The translations under genes and the position numbers were made by a program. Below are positions 1 through 10,480 of a DNA stretch of 64,000 nt, piece after piece. The number at the start of each line of letters is the position of its first letter. The stretch's first letter is position 1. The notes under the pieces are model-generated. The model saw only the letters and a program-made list of their open reading frames with translations, was not told the DNA's origin and searched no databases. The stretch is from Brachionus koreanus (taxonomy: Eukaryota; Rotifera; Eurotatoria; Ploima; Brachionidae), in contig PJRA01000196.1 of assembly GCA_016987375.1 (NCBI GenBank), positions 1,364,705 to 1,428,704 on the forward strand, in the 5' to 3' direction.

Positions 1-228
1 GGATTAATTTTATTATCTAATAAAGTTTAAATATTTTAATTGAAATCAACATGACATGATCAGGTTTAATCCTTAGAACCCATATTGAAAAAAGTCGTGT
101 TAAATTGTGCGGTTCTGTTCAATTATTTTTTTTGGATTTTTTTTTTCAAATCATGATTTATTTATTATTTATTTTATTTTATAAAATTTTTATTTTAGAG
201 GTTGACTGATTCTAAAAAAACCAGATAG

Positions 229-1998
229 ATGGTTAAATTTTATTTTTGCTTTTTTATTCAATTTGAATTTTTATTCAATACACTTGTTCTTTGTCAAATG
301 TTTGCAACTGGAGGCGAAGATCAAACTATTAGTATTATGGATATAAATGGCACATTAAATAAAACAAAATTTATTGATTATGATGTGTTAAGCCTGGATG
401 CAAGAGAAGATGTTATTGTAGCTGGCACAGAATCAAAAGATGTAATTGTTTGGTTTTATAAAAACGATTCAGTTTTTTATGCCAATTCTTCGAATTCAGC
501 TTATTCTGTATTGATATTAAATGAAACTCAATTTATAGTCGGATATGAAGAAAAAATAATTTTTTGGTCATTTGATCTTAAAAACAATATTACTGTTGAA
601 CTTCACAATTTTGATGAGATTCGTTTTTTAAAACGTATTGAAGATGATCTACTATTGATTTCGTCATCAAACGGCAAAATATTTGCTTATTCACTAATTG
701 AAGATAAAATTTTAAGTATTTACAACTCTGAAACTGAAAATTTTTTTCGGATTGATGCTCTTGATAGAAATTTTATCGTCTTAGAGTATTCGAACAAATT
801 TCATATCTTGAGTACTCTTTCAAATTATTCTTTTTCCCTAAATCACGAGCTTAATTCTTTAAATGGAATTCGGGCGATTAAAATTGTGAATGAATGCTTG
901 GTTTTATTAGGAGGATGTGGACTGAAGTACTTGAATACAAGTTCTAAAAAAATTTCAGATATTTCAATTGATAGTTGTGACAATAAAATTCGCTCAATTG
1001 AATTAGTAAATTCTGATCAATTTTTAACTGGAGATGAATCAGGTCGTATTAAATTATGGAACCTGGAAAAACTGACATTAATTAAAGAATTTTTTTTTTC
1101 CAATGAAGAAATAACAGCTTTGACTACGATCATCAAATCACATGTAAATTTTTCATGCCTAAGTTCAATAAATAACAATGAGAAATTTAATATAACTGAA
1201 TTAACAAGTAACTCTTTGAGTTCAAAATTTGAAACAAAAGAAAATGGATTTATTACAACAAGAGTTCAAACTTTAATAAAAAACATATCTTTGTCTACTA
1301 AAGGTGACTATTCTGATTCCGAAACTAAGTCAATCATTAGCAAGATATTATCAATAAATTTAACAAATATTAGTTCAAACAATCATTTTTCACTCGAATC
1401 ACTAGATATTGAACTATTAATGGATTTAAGTACATTAAAGCTTGACATGAATGACTGTTTAACAAACTGTTCTGGTAATGGTAAATGCAAAGTATCCGAT
1501 TCACTTAAATTTGAATGTGAATGCTTTGAAAATTATGCTGGTTCAAAATGTCACATAAAAACACTTGCTTGCTTTTCTAACCCTTGCAGAAACAATGGTA
1601 CATGCATTGATAACAAAATAGAAAGATCTTATAGCTGTGAATGCATTTCACAAAACAATAAATCTAGTTTATTTTATGGACATAATTGCGAGTACAAGAT
1701 TGATGTATGCAAAAATGAATCATGTTCAAGAAATGGAGTTTGCTATGATGATGGATATGAACCCAAATGTAAATGCTTTGACAAATATTCTGGAGAAAAG
1801 TGTGAAATAGAATCACAAGAAATCAAAGTAATCAAAGCAATTATAAGTACTTCATCAATAATAGCAATATGCATTTTAATCATTTTATTTCTAGTAATTA
1901 TTTTGTGCGATTTATTAACATTTTTATGCAGAAAAAAGAAATACAAAAAATATTCAATAACTAATAATCAAGTTGAAAAATTAAAATACTTTAATTGA
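229..1998 (+). CDS. Propeller-EGF-TM membrane protein, copy 1
   Basis: A single-exon 589-aa type I membrane protein. A hydrophobic N-terminus (about residues 4-23) looks like a signal peptide. Seven degenerate WD40-like blades follow (about 25-290); the clearest is the last, DESGRIKLWNL. After a Ser/Thr/Asn-rich stalk come three EGF-like modules (about 407-525, six cysteines each, e.g. NGKCKV and GEKCEI), one membrane helix (about 531-560) and a short basic tail starting CRKKKYKK. WD40-type blades outside the cell are unusual, so the head may be a diverged non-WD propeller. Function is unknown; the shape suggests a cell-surface receptor or adhesion protein. From codon 399 on it is identical to the neighbour at 6143-8122, while the head is clearly diverged. 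The start is the first in-frame ATG and precedes the signal peptide. Confidence 0.8.
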   Translation: MVKFYFCFFIQFEFLFNTLVLCQMFATGGEDQTISIMDINGTLNKTKFIDYDVLSLDAREDVIVAGTESKDVIVWFYKNDSVFYANSSNSAYSVLILNETQFIVGYEEKIIFWSFDLKNNITVELHNFDEIRFLKRIEDDLLLISSSNGKIFAYSLIEDKILSIYNSETENFFRIDALDRNFIVLEYSNKFHILSTLSNYSFSLNHELNSLNGIRAIKIVNECLVLLGGCGLKYLNTSSKKISDISIDSCDNKIRSIELVNSDQFLTGDESGRIKLWNLEKLTLIKEFFFSNEEITALTTIIKSHVNFSCLSSINNNEKFNITELTSNSLSSKFETKENGFITTRVQTLIKNISLSTKGDYSDSETKSIISKILSINLTNISSNNHFSLESLDIELLMDLSTLKLDMNDCLTNCSGNGKCKVSDSLKFECECFENYAGSKCHIKTLACFSNPCRNNGTCIDNKIERSYSCECISQNNKSSLFYGHNCEYKIDVCKNESCSRNGVCYDDGYEPKCKCFDKYSGEKCEIESQEIKVIKAIISTSSIIAICILIILFLVIILCDLLTFLCRKKKYKKYSITNNQVEKLKYFN

Positions 1999-3722
1999 TT
2001 TTAAATTTTAGATTTATTCAAAAATTTAATTTGAAAAATTTCAAATTTCAATTTCATTTTAAGCCACTAATACTTGAGTGCACTTTATTTAACTGATGTA
2101 TACTTTTTAATAATTAATTAAAAACAAATAAAATTTTACGCAAATCAATAAATTTAATTTTTTTTTCAATTTTTTTTTGTTGGGTTTAATGTTTACATAA
2201 TTAAAGTAGTATTGAGAAAAATGAGAAAAAAAATATGATGGTACGATATTTTCAAATACCTTTATTTTTTAGAAACATGATTTAAACAAATAATTAAAAA
2301 AGCAAAAAAACAAATTTCCAAATAGTTAACACTGAGTAATATTATATTTTTATAGTTCTAGTCTATTTTATTCTGAGTGTTTATAAATGATTTTATTTTA
2401 GGCTATTCAATCCTTTTGCTATTAAGGGTTGATCCCTTACTTTGACCAACTCGAAAAAAATTATAAGTTAATTATTCAAATTAATAAAAAAATGAATACT
2501 ACCAAATCCAAGATTGAATTGATGCTAAAAATCGATCATTAGCTTTGTCATGCTACATCTTAGCCATTCTTTACTATTGGAGACAAGAATGAGAATTACT
2601 TTTCTAAAGTTGCATGATCTTTGTTTTTCCCTTCATTTATTTAGTTCATTGTCAATTTTGATTTTGTCCAATGGTGACACCAATAGTTTAGAAAGTTCTT
2701 AATTCAAGACAACTTTTGAACTCCATGACCAAGTATGATATCGAGCCTAGAGCTAAAACTCTTGGCATGGTCTTGAACAACCATTGAATTGTGAAAAAGC
2801 CAACTAGACCATCAATTTTTCTTCAAATTTTTTAACATACTTGTTCATTACAATCTCCGGTGTCTTACTAATGTTACTGCTATAAAAAAAAAAAGCCAAG
2901 TTGCCAAGAATGAAATAAGATTCATCATCAATTTTAAATTCATATCTGCTATATTTTAAATGCTTTGGACGACATTTTGGCCCTGCTGCCTTCTCTTTGT
3001 TAGCTATTTAATGAGGTCTCTAGTGTTTTTTTTACTTTTTGATGTTTGTATACTTTTTAAAATATTTCCGATATAGGCATTGTGGCAATTAAACTTTCTA
3101 GCCTAAGTTTTTAGCAGGTCTACCACTTCCTTAACTTTTGTGCCTTTTTTTTCTACACCCGTTAAATAAATGTTTTATAATTTAATTGATTTTCTTCAAG
3201 CCTCTTAAATATATCAGAATTTATAGATTTTCCGTTTATAAATATTTGCTGAACACCGACAATCTTCAAAATTCTGTACACCACCTTTGTCCGCCCACAT
3301 CTAGAATGCAGTGCTGTCGTCTGGTCACCACATTTAAGAAGAGACATTTCGGCAATAGAGAATGTACAAAGGAGAGCCACCAAATTGGTCAAACAGTTCA
3401 AAAACCTTGATTACAGGGAGAGACTGGTGAAACTAAATCTGACCTCTTTGGAGGACAAGAGGACTAGGATTGATCTCATTCAATTCTTTAAATGTAACAT
3501 AAGCACCAACATTGTAAACTGGCACATAGCCCCGTCTCTCAAAATCCAAGGTAGAATAGAAAGAGAACCAGCACAGTTTTGTCCGACCACTGCCAGCCAC
3601 CTGCCAACTGAGAGAACACTTTTTCACTTATAGAGTGACTTTGCCATGCAAAGCCCTTCAATCCCTATCCGTCAACCAATTCAAGAATAAACTAGATAAA
3701 TACAGAAGTAAGGAGAAACCTA
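1423..3722. repeat. 2,300-bp direct duplication, copy 1
   Basis: This block recurs at 7547-9846, offset 6,124 bp. By eye I find only two mismatches (3690 A to G; 3712 G to A), both at the right end. It holds the EGF/TM part of the gene at 229-1998, its 3' flank, a Tc1-like relic and part of a LINE relic. Sequence left of 1423 is diverged and right of 3722 unrelated to the partner. Confidence 0.97.
2520..3010 (-). mobile_element. Tc1/mariner-type transposase relic (copy 1)
   Basis: The minus strand keeps scattered transposase motifs between stops and frameshifts. IDDESYF (about 2915-2937) fits the first catalytic Asp region of Tc1-like DDE enzymes. KKFEEKLMV followed by a stop where Trp is expected, then LAFSQFNG (about 2780-2830), fits the usual K-VMVWLAIS region. 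It is dead. The same relic sits at 8644-9134 inside the duplicated block. Confidence 0.6.
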
Positions 3723-3960
3723 CCATGGATGAATTCCAAAGACTCAGTAGAATCGACAATAGTGACAAAATAAAAAAAACAATCCTCAATTGATGAAGGT
3801 AGATTTGGGGAAGTGACCTTGCTCCAATTATAGTGTATATACTACAGTTACCATAGATGGGATCCTACTGTTTCCTATCTTCGCAAGGGAACCTCAAGCA
3901 AGGGTTGAAAATTGTGCTAAAGGAAAAATAGGGCGTTAACGTCCAAGAAAAAGGAAAGTT
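3240..3960 (+). mobile_element. Non-LTR retrotransposon 3' end relic (copy 1)
   Basis: Conceptual translation across frameshifts gives the C-terminal tail of a Jockey/CR1-type reverse transcriptase: RPHLECSAVVWSPHLRRD, then IENVQRRATKLV, RERLVKLNLTSLEDKR, and near the end VNQFKNKLDKYRS. No catalytic FADD region is present, so this is a 5'-truncated insertion. The tail beyond 3722 (to about 3960) is absent from the second copy, which breaks off at 9846. Confidence 0.8.
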
Positions 3961-4189
3961 GATTTAGATAAACAAACAAAAAAAAAACTAGGTCATCTTC
4001 CGGTTCAGATAAGAGCTGCTTTTGAATTTGATTGATTTTTTAAACTGATCAAACCAAACCAAAAAGAAACAAAAAGAAAATATATTAAAATTTATAATTC
4101 ATCTAAATTCATTAAATTTATAATTTGGGCATTTAGTCTGTGAAAAAACTATGCAATTTAATTTTAATATTTTTTTATTCATATATTTT

Positions 4190-4345
4190 TTGCACCATTG
4201 CAGAGTTTTTACACAGACTAAATTTGAGTGATACAAGCCTTGTATCAGCTGGTACATTTTGCAGAACGGTTTTTAGACTCTTAGAAAAAAAGTTATGTTA
4301 ATTTAAAATTTTTGTTTTTGTTTTTTGTTCCAAAATTCACAATGC
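4190..4345 (+). repeat. Dispersed repeat family A
   Basis: The core at about 4207-4275 carries ACACAGACTAAATTTG, then GATACAAGCCTTGTATCAG and ACATTTTGCAGAAC. Related copies lie at about 10255-10335 (inverted), 16420-16500, and twice head-to-head at 47422-47598. No coding capacity; likely a non-autonomous element or LINE-linked tail. Confidence 0.7.
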
Positions 4346-6110
4346 CTATAATTTGTGGGTTTGTCAAAAATTTTGACAAAAAAATTTTTAAAAAAAAATT
4401 ATTTTTTTGTAAAAATGTGATGTTATCTTGTTTAAATTTTTTTTATGTTTTGTTTGAAATTAATTTAAAAATTTTAAAATTTAAATTTTTTGATTCTCTA
4501 TAATAAAGCAAATAAAGAACCTGAAAATACAAAATCGAAACCGAACTTAATAAGGAGGTAAAATTATTAACATACACACTATCAAAACCTGTACTGATTA
4601 AAGGTGTAAAATCAAAAATCAAATTCTGGTCAAAAAACAAAAGCAAACTTTCTCGATTGTTCAAACTTGCAATTATAGTATTTAATATAAACGCTTCAAA
4701 TGCTATTTATATTTTCTTGATTTTATTTTATTTTATACTGAAGAAGTTTAATCTCGGTAAAGTAAACAAATAAATAGAAATAAATAATTGAAAGATTTTT
4801 TAGCTTTTGTGGAATAATATGCATAAAGAAAGGAGATAATTTATTTATTCCGTTATCTGCCTTTGAGACGAATTGAGATAAGGTTGTAAGTGAAATTAAT
4901 AAATTACCTGATTGCTTTTTGCATATTACACATATAATATGACTGATAATATGATTATATGTCGAAGCATCTTAAAGGCAAATATTGAAATATTTAAAGA
5001 AAAAAATAATTTTGAAAATAGCTCTTCAGGCTTAGCTTTAAAATAAAAAGATTTTCTTTTAAGATGGTTATTTAGGTCCGTTTATCTGGCAAAAAAAAGC
5101 AAAAATTAGATATTTTCTATTCAAAAATTTTTCTTTTCAATTGATATCAATTAAATCTAATTGGTTTATTATTAGATTTAATAAATTTTTGAAGTTTTAA
5201 AAATTGAAAAGTATAAAAAAAAATTTAAACAAGTTAGCCTTTTTACAAAAATAAATGTTTTTTTTTTAAATTTTGAATGAGGCATTCACACTTACTAGTT
5301 GACTTTAAAACACTCAAACTTATTTTTTTTGGCTATAAATTGTCTGGACTAAAGTGCATTTTATAGAGATTTGCACATCATTAGCAAACATTAATAATTG
5401 ACGCAACTATGAATGTTGCACTAAATTCCATTTACAGAACCCGTAAAAGCTTTTAGAGAAAAAAGTTTTAATCATTTATAGTGTATATTTTGAACCAATT
5501 TTCTCAATTTTAAATTTTCTCTCAAATTTAATTTTTAATTTTTCTCTTTCTTTCATCAAAAATTAAGGGTTTTCTTGAAATGAATAAATAAATGAATGAA
5601 ATAAAAAAAAGTCTTGATGTGGTAAGAAATGATTTTAAATTCTTGAAATTTTTGACTTGAGATCTCAATCTCAATTCATCTTCACTTTTATTACATTTTA
5701 TCAGAAAAAAATAATAAATAATTAATAAAAAAATGCAACAAAGTTTTAACTAACTTATTTGATTTTTTGACAAATATTATTTTAATATGTAAATAATCAA
5801 AATTAAATAATTATTTTTTTGAAAATGTAAAAGAAATCTCTATTTAATCAAATATATGTATCATTTGTTAGTCTAAATGCACAATTTCCAATAAATCAGT
5901 TTGTTTGAATTGTTTACGCTGTTACTGGGTGTATACCAAGCATTTAAAAAATTTAAGTTTATAACTTTTTTCATTGAGTAAAAAGTAAAAATCAGAAATT
6001 TTCTAAGTTTAAGCTGTCATTCGAACAATTTATTTAAACTAGGATGGATTTTTTAATTTTTAGAAATTATTTTTTTTAATATGCTTCAATATATAAATAA
6101 AAATATGACT
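4346..6110. other. Gene-free AT-rich stretch
   Basis: No coding sequence seen. A weak repeat at about 5340-5440, with gtgcatttt..gagatttgcacatca, resembles 50590-50680 and may be a second dispersed family. The remainder is poly-A/T-rich spacer, presumably containing the promoter of the gene at 6143. Confidence 0.5.
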
Positions 6111-6142
6111 TTATGCTATATAAAAAAAATTTTTTTAGAAAA

Positions 6143-8122
6143 ATGAAAAAAGTGTCATTCTGGTTTCTGCTGTATTTTTATTTTTTGCTGAATATTTCAA
6201 TTTGCGGTCAATTATTTGCCAGTGGCGGAAAAGATGACAAAATTAGAATTGTAAATCCAAACGGTTCGATTAATAAAACCAGCCAAAGTTTGGATACTGA
6301 TATACTTTCTTTGGACGCTACAAACAATGTAGTTGTTGCTGGAACAAATTCAAGAGATGCTGTTGTCTGGTTTTTCAATGAAAACTCATTAATTATAACT
6401 GACTCAGATTCTAGTCATAAAGTGTTTTCTGTTTTAATTTTAAATGATACCCATTTTATAGCAGGATATAGTGATCAAATTAAATTCTGGTCATTTAATT
6501 TAAACAATGAAGAACCTGTTTCAAATCAAGACTTTGACAATATTAAATGCTTAATAAAACTAGAAGAACATAAGATTTTAATTTCTTCATCAAATGGTAA
6601 AATTTTCCTCTTTTCAATTACGCAGAGAATGATTTTAAGCCAGTATGACTCTGGAAAAAATGACTTCTTACCTATTGATGTTTTGAATAGAAATTTTATT
6701 GTATCAAATTTTCTAAACACTCTTTTTATTTTTGGTTTATATGCAAATAATTCGATCTATTTAAAAGAAGAGATTGGTAACAACAACTTTGGAGCTAGTG
6801 GAAGTTACAAAGTATTAGAGATAAAAGTAGTAAGTGAATGCTTAGTGTTATTGGGTGGAAACAAGCTATTAAATTGGAATATTTCGTCAAGTGTTTACAG
6901 TATTTCAACATTTATTAGTCAAATATTTAATGACGGAGATAGAATTATGGCTTTGGAAATTTTGAGCAGTGATAAATTTGTAACTGGTCATAAATCTGGT
7001 TATATAAAGATATGGAATTTAGAAACAAAATCAATGATACATGAAATTAGCAATATATATGAAGAAACAACTGCATTAAAAAGAATCAACAAATTCCAAG
7101 CAAGTTCAAGTGGTCAATCAAATACAAATGTTGATGAATTGAAAAAACCAATTTTCACTAGTCAATCACAATTCACATCATCTAAAAAAATGCTTGAATT
7201 AGATACAACACAAAAACACACTACTACAATGTCACACTCTATGAACACAATTCTGTCACATTATTTTTTCGAGACTGGATCTCATTCAAAAAAAATTGGT
7301 GTAACAAGTTCAGAACATTTTACTTATAAAAATTCTGAAACAAATTCTTTAAAAAATGAAAATTCTACTGTTTGGCAAACGAAAGACAGTGTTTTTACAA
7401 CAACTTCATTAGAAGAATTTGAAAAAAGCAGCACAAATAATTACCCAACTTCTCTTTCAACAAACCAAATTTTGTCAAAAAATTTAACAATTTCCTTACA
7501 AGGTCGTCAATTTACATTTGAATCAATTGAACTTGTAATGATAATTGATTTAAGTACATTAAAGCTTGACATGAATGACTGTTTAACAAACTGTTCTGGT
7601 AATGGTAAATGCAAAGTATCCGATTCACTTAAATTTGAATGTGAATGCTTTGAAAATTATGCTGGTTCAAAATGTCACATAAAAACACTTGCTTGCTTTT
7701 CTAACCCTTGCAGAAACAATGGTACATGCATTGATAACAAAATAGAAAGATCTTATAGCTGTGAATGCATTTCACAAAACAATAAATCTAGTTTATTTTA
7801 TGGACATAATTGCGAGTACAAGATTGATGTATGCAAAAATGAATCATGTTCAAGAAATGGAGTTTGCTATGATGATGGATATGAACCCAAATGTAAATGC
7901 TTTGACAAATATTCTGGAGAAAAGTGTGAAATAGAATCACAAGAAATCAAAGTAATCAAAGCAATTATAAGTACTTCATCAATAATAGCAATATGCATTT
8001 TAATCATTTTATTTCTAGTAATTATTTTGTGCGATTTATTAACATTTTTATGCAGAAAAAAGAAATACAAAAAATATTCAATAACTAATAATCAAGTTGA
8101 AAAATTAAAATACTTTAATTGA
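6143..8122 (+). CDS. Propeller-EGF-TM membrane protein, copy 2
   Basis: A single-exon 659-aa paralogue of the gene at 229-1998. I start at the ATG before a clean signal peptide (MKKVSFWFLLYFYFLL) rather than the in-frame ATG ten codons upstream, because TTTTTTTAG just before it could be a 3' splice site. Seven WD40-like blades are visible; blade 7 reads HKSGYIKIWNLETKS. The Ser/Thr-rich stalk is longer than in copy 1. The three EGF modules, membrane helix and basic tail are identical to copy 1 in protein and DNA from 7547 on. The heads share only moderate identity (I estimate under 50%) but align throughout. Role unknown; likely a surface receptor of a larger family. Confidence 0.8.
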   Translation: MKKVSFWFLLYFYFLLNISICGQLFASGGKDDKIRIVNPNGSINKTSQSLDTDILSLDATNNVVVAGTNSRDAVVWFFNENSLIITDSDSSHKVFSVLILNDTHFIAGYSDQIKFWSFNLNNEEPVSNQDFDNIKCLIKLEEHKILISSSNGKIFLFSITQRMILSQYDSGKNDFLPIDVLNRNFIVSNFLNTLFIFGLYANNSIYLKEEIGNNNFGASGSYKVLEIKVVSECLVLLGGNKLLNWNISSSVYSISTFISQIFNDGDRIMALEILSSDKFVTGHKSGYIKIWNLETKSMIHEISNIYEETTALKRINKFQASSSGQSNTNVDELKKPIFTSQSQFTSSKKMLELDTTQKHTTTMSHSMNTILSHYFFETGSHSKKIGVTSSEHFTYKNSETNSLKNENSTVWQTKDSVFTTTSLEEFEKSSTNNYPTSLSTNQILSKNLTISLQGRQFTFESIELVMIIDLSTLKLDMNDCLTNCSGNGKCKVSDSLKFECECFENYAGSKCHIKTLACFSNPCRNNGTCIDNKIERSYSCECISQNNKSSLFYGHNCEYKIDVCKNESCSRNGVCYDDGYEPKCKCFDKYSGEKCEIESQEIKVIKAIISTSSIIAICILIILFLVIILCDLLTFLCRKKKYKKYSITNNQVEKLKYFN

Positions 8123-8643
8123 TTTTAAATTTTAGATTTATTCAAAAATTTAATTTGAAAAATTTCAAATTTCAATTTCATTTTAAGCCACTAATACTTG
8201 AGTGCACTTTATTTAACTGATGTATACTTTTTAATAATTAATTAAAAACAAATAAAATTTTACGCAAATCAATAAATTTAATTTTTTTTTCAATTTTTTT
8301 TTGTTGGGTTTAATGTTTACATAATTAAAGTAGTATTGAGAAAAATGAGAAAAAAAATATGATGGTACGATATTTTCAAATACCTTTATTTTTTAGAAAC
8401 ATGATTTAAACAAATAATTAAAAAAGCAAAAAAACAAATTTCCAAATAGTTAACACTGAGTAATATTATATTTTTATAGTTCTAGTCTATTTTATTCTGA
8501 GTGTTTATAAATGATTTTATTTTAGGCTATTCAATCCTTTTGCTATTAAGGGTTGATCCCTTACTTTGACCAACTCGAAAAAAATTATAAGTTAATTATT
8601 CAAATTAATAAAAAAATGAATACTACCAAATCCAAGATTGAAT

Positions 8644-9134
8644 TGATGCTAAAAATCGATCATTAGCTTTGTCATGCTACATCTTAGCCATTCTTTACTA
8701 TTGGAGACAAGAATGAGAATTACTTTTCTAAAGTTGCATGATCTTTGTTTTTCCCTTCATTTATTTAGTTCATTGTCAATTTTGATTTTGTCCAATGGTG
8801 ACACCAATAGTTTAGAAAGTTCTTAATTCAAGACAACTTTTGAACTCCATGACCAAGTATGATATCGAGCCTAGAGCTAAAACTCTTGGCATGGTCTTGA
8901 ACAACCATTGAATTGTGAAAAAGCCAACTAGACCATCAATTTTTCTTCAAATTTTTTAACATACTTGTTCATTACAATCTCCGGTGTCTTACTAATGTTA
9001 CTGCTATAAAAAAAAAAAGCCAAGTTGCCAAGAATGAAATAAGATTCATCATCAATTTTAAATTCATATCTGCTATATTTTAAATGCTTTGGACGACATT
9101 TTGGCCCTGCTGCCTTCTCTTTGTTAGCTATTTA
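8644..9134 (-). mobile_element. Tc1/mariner-type transposase relic (copy 2)
   Basis: Exact copy of the relic at 2520-3010, carried along in the duplicated block. Same internal stops, so it is not a separate insertion. Confidence 0.6.
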
Positions 9135-9363
9135 ATGAGGTCTCTAGTGTTTTTTTTACTTTTTGATGTTTGTATACTTTTTAAAATATTTCCGATATAG
9201 GCATTGTGGCAATTAAACTTTCTAGCCTAAGTTTTTAGCAGGTCTACCACTTCCTTAACTTTTGTGCCTTTTTTTTCTACACCCGTTAAATAAATGTTTT
9301 ATAATTTAATTGATTTTCTTCAAGCCTCTTAAATATATCAGAATTTATAGATTTTCCGTTTAT

Positions 9364-9846
9364 AAATATTTGCTGAACACCGACAATCTTCAAAATTCTG
9401 TACACCACCTTTGTCCGCCCACATCTAGAATGCAGTGCTGTCGTCTGGTCACCACATTTAAGAAGAGACATTTCGGCAATAGAGAATGTACAAAGGAGAG
9501 CCACCAAATTGGTCAAACAGTTCAAAAACCTTGATTACAGGGAGAGACTGGTGAAACTAAATCTGACCTCTTTGGAGGACAAGAGGACTAGGATTGATCT
9601 CATTCAATTCTTTAAATGTAACATAAGCACCAACATTGTAAACTGGCACATAGCCCCGTCTCTCAAAATCCAAGGTAGAATAGAAAGAGAACCAGCACAG
9701 TTTTGTCCGACCACTGCCAGCCACCTGCCAACTGAGAGAACACTTTTTCACTTATAGAGTGACTTTGCCATGCAAAGCCCTTCAATCCCTATCCGTCAAC
9801 CAATTCAAGAATAGACTAGATAAATACAGAAGTAAAGAGAAACCTA
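9364..9846 (+). mobile_element. LINE 3' end relic (copy 2), truncated
   Basis: Copy of 3240-3722. Encodes the same RT C-terminal tail with the same frameshifts and ends at the duplication breakpoint. Confidence 0.8.
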
Positions 9847-10249
9847 GCTAGCAAGCTAGCTTGTTGTAACTTATATTATTATTATTATTTCTTTTATGAA
9901 TTCTATGTATTTGATTAACTGATAATACTATTGTGTATCTTATACCTGAGATGGCTAAATCAAAATGCTTTTTGGAAAAAAAGTAAGTATATAAGAAATT
10001 TTAATCATTTTTTTACTTTCATAAATTGTTTGATTTTTAAAAAGAAAATAATAAAAATAAGGCACAAAACTGATTTTTTGATTCCTAAATAAAAAGCATA
10101 AATTTTTGATACTTTTTAGATATGTAAAGATTTGATCCAGATTTTCAAGATTATGAACAAAATTGAGTTTGCCGAGTTTTAAAAAAGGGCTAATCAATGG
10201 TCAACACGGTCAAGTTTATGAATTAAGAATGTACTCGAAGACAGTCGTG

Positions 10250-10335
10250 ATAAAACTGTTCCTCGCATTATAAAATGTATCTACTGATACAAGGTTTGTA
10301 TGACCCAAGTTTATTCCGTGCAAAAACCATACTAA
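10250..10335 (-). repeat. Repeat family A, inverted copy
   Basis: On the minus strand it reads TTTTTGCACGGAATAAACTT, then CATACAAACCTTGTATCAG and TAGATACATTTTATAATG, matching 4207-4275. It lies about 150 bp beyond the 3' end of IFT46. Confidence 0.65.
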
Positions 10336-10480
10336 AAAGGAAGTTTAATTTATGATAATCTTAGCAATTATTAAAAGAATCAATTTTAATAAATTTATTT
10401 TAATTGTTTTTAAAATTTAAATATTTAAGGGAAAAAAAAAGAATTATTTTTTAAAAAGAAATAAAATTTTCAATTTTAAA

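Larger units (their letters stand above)
7547..9846. repeat. 2,300-bp direct duplication, copy 2
   Basis: Near-identical to 1423-3722. It ends inside LINE sequence at 9846, next to AGCTAGCAAGCTAGCT (9846-9861), an inverted repeat with 7-bp arms. Since LINE sequence continues at locus 1 but stops here, locus 1 looks like the donor and this the recipient. Confidence 0.95.

Noticed and set aside
3162..3633. Small overlapping frames on both strands (also at 9286-9757)
   Set aside because: Shadows of the LINE tail, which is broken by frameshifts.
4312..4664. Short Lys/Phe-rich frames
   Set aside because: Low-complexity AT-rich sequence without family resemblance.
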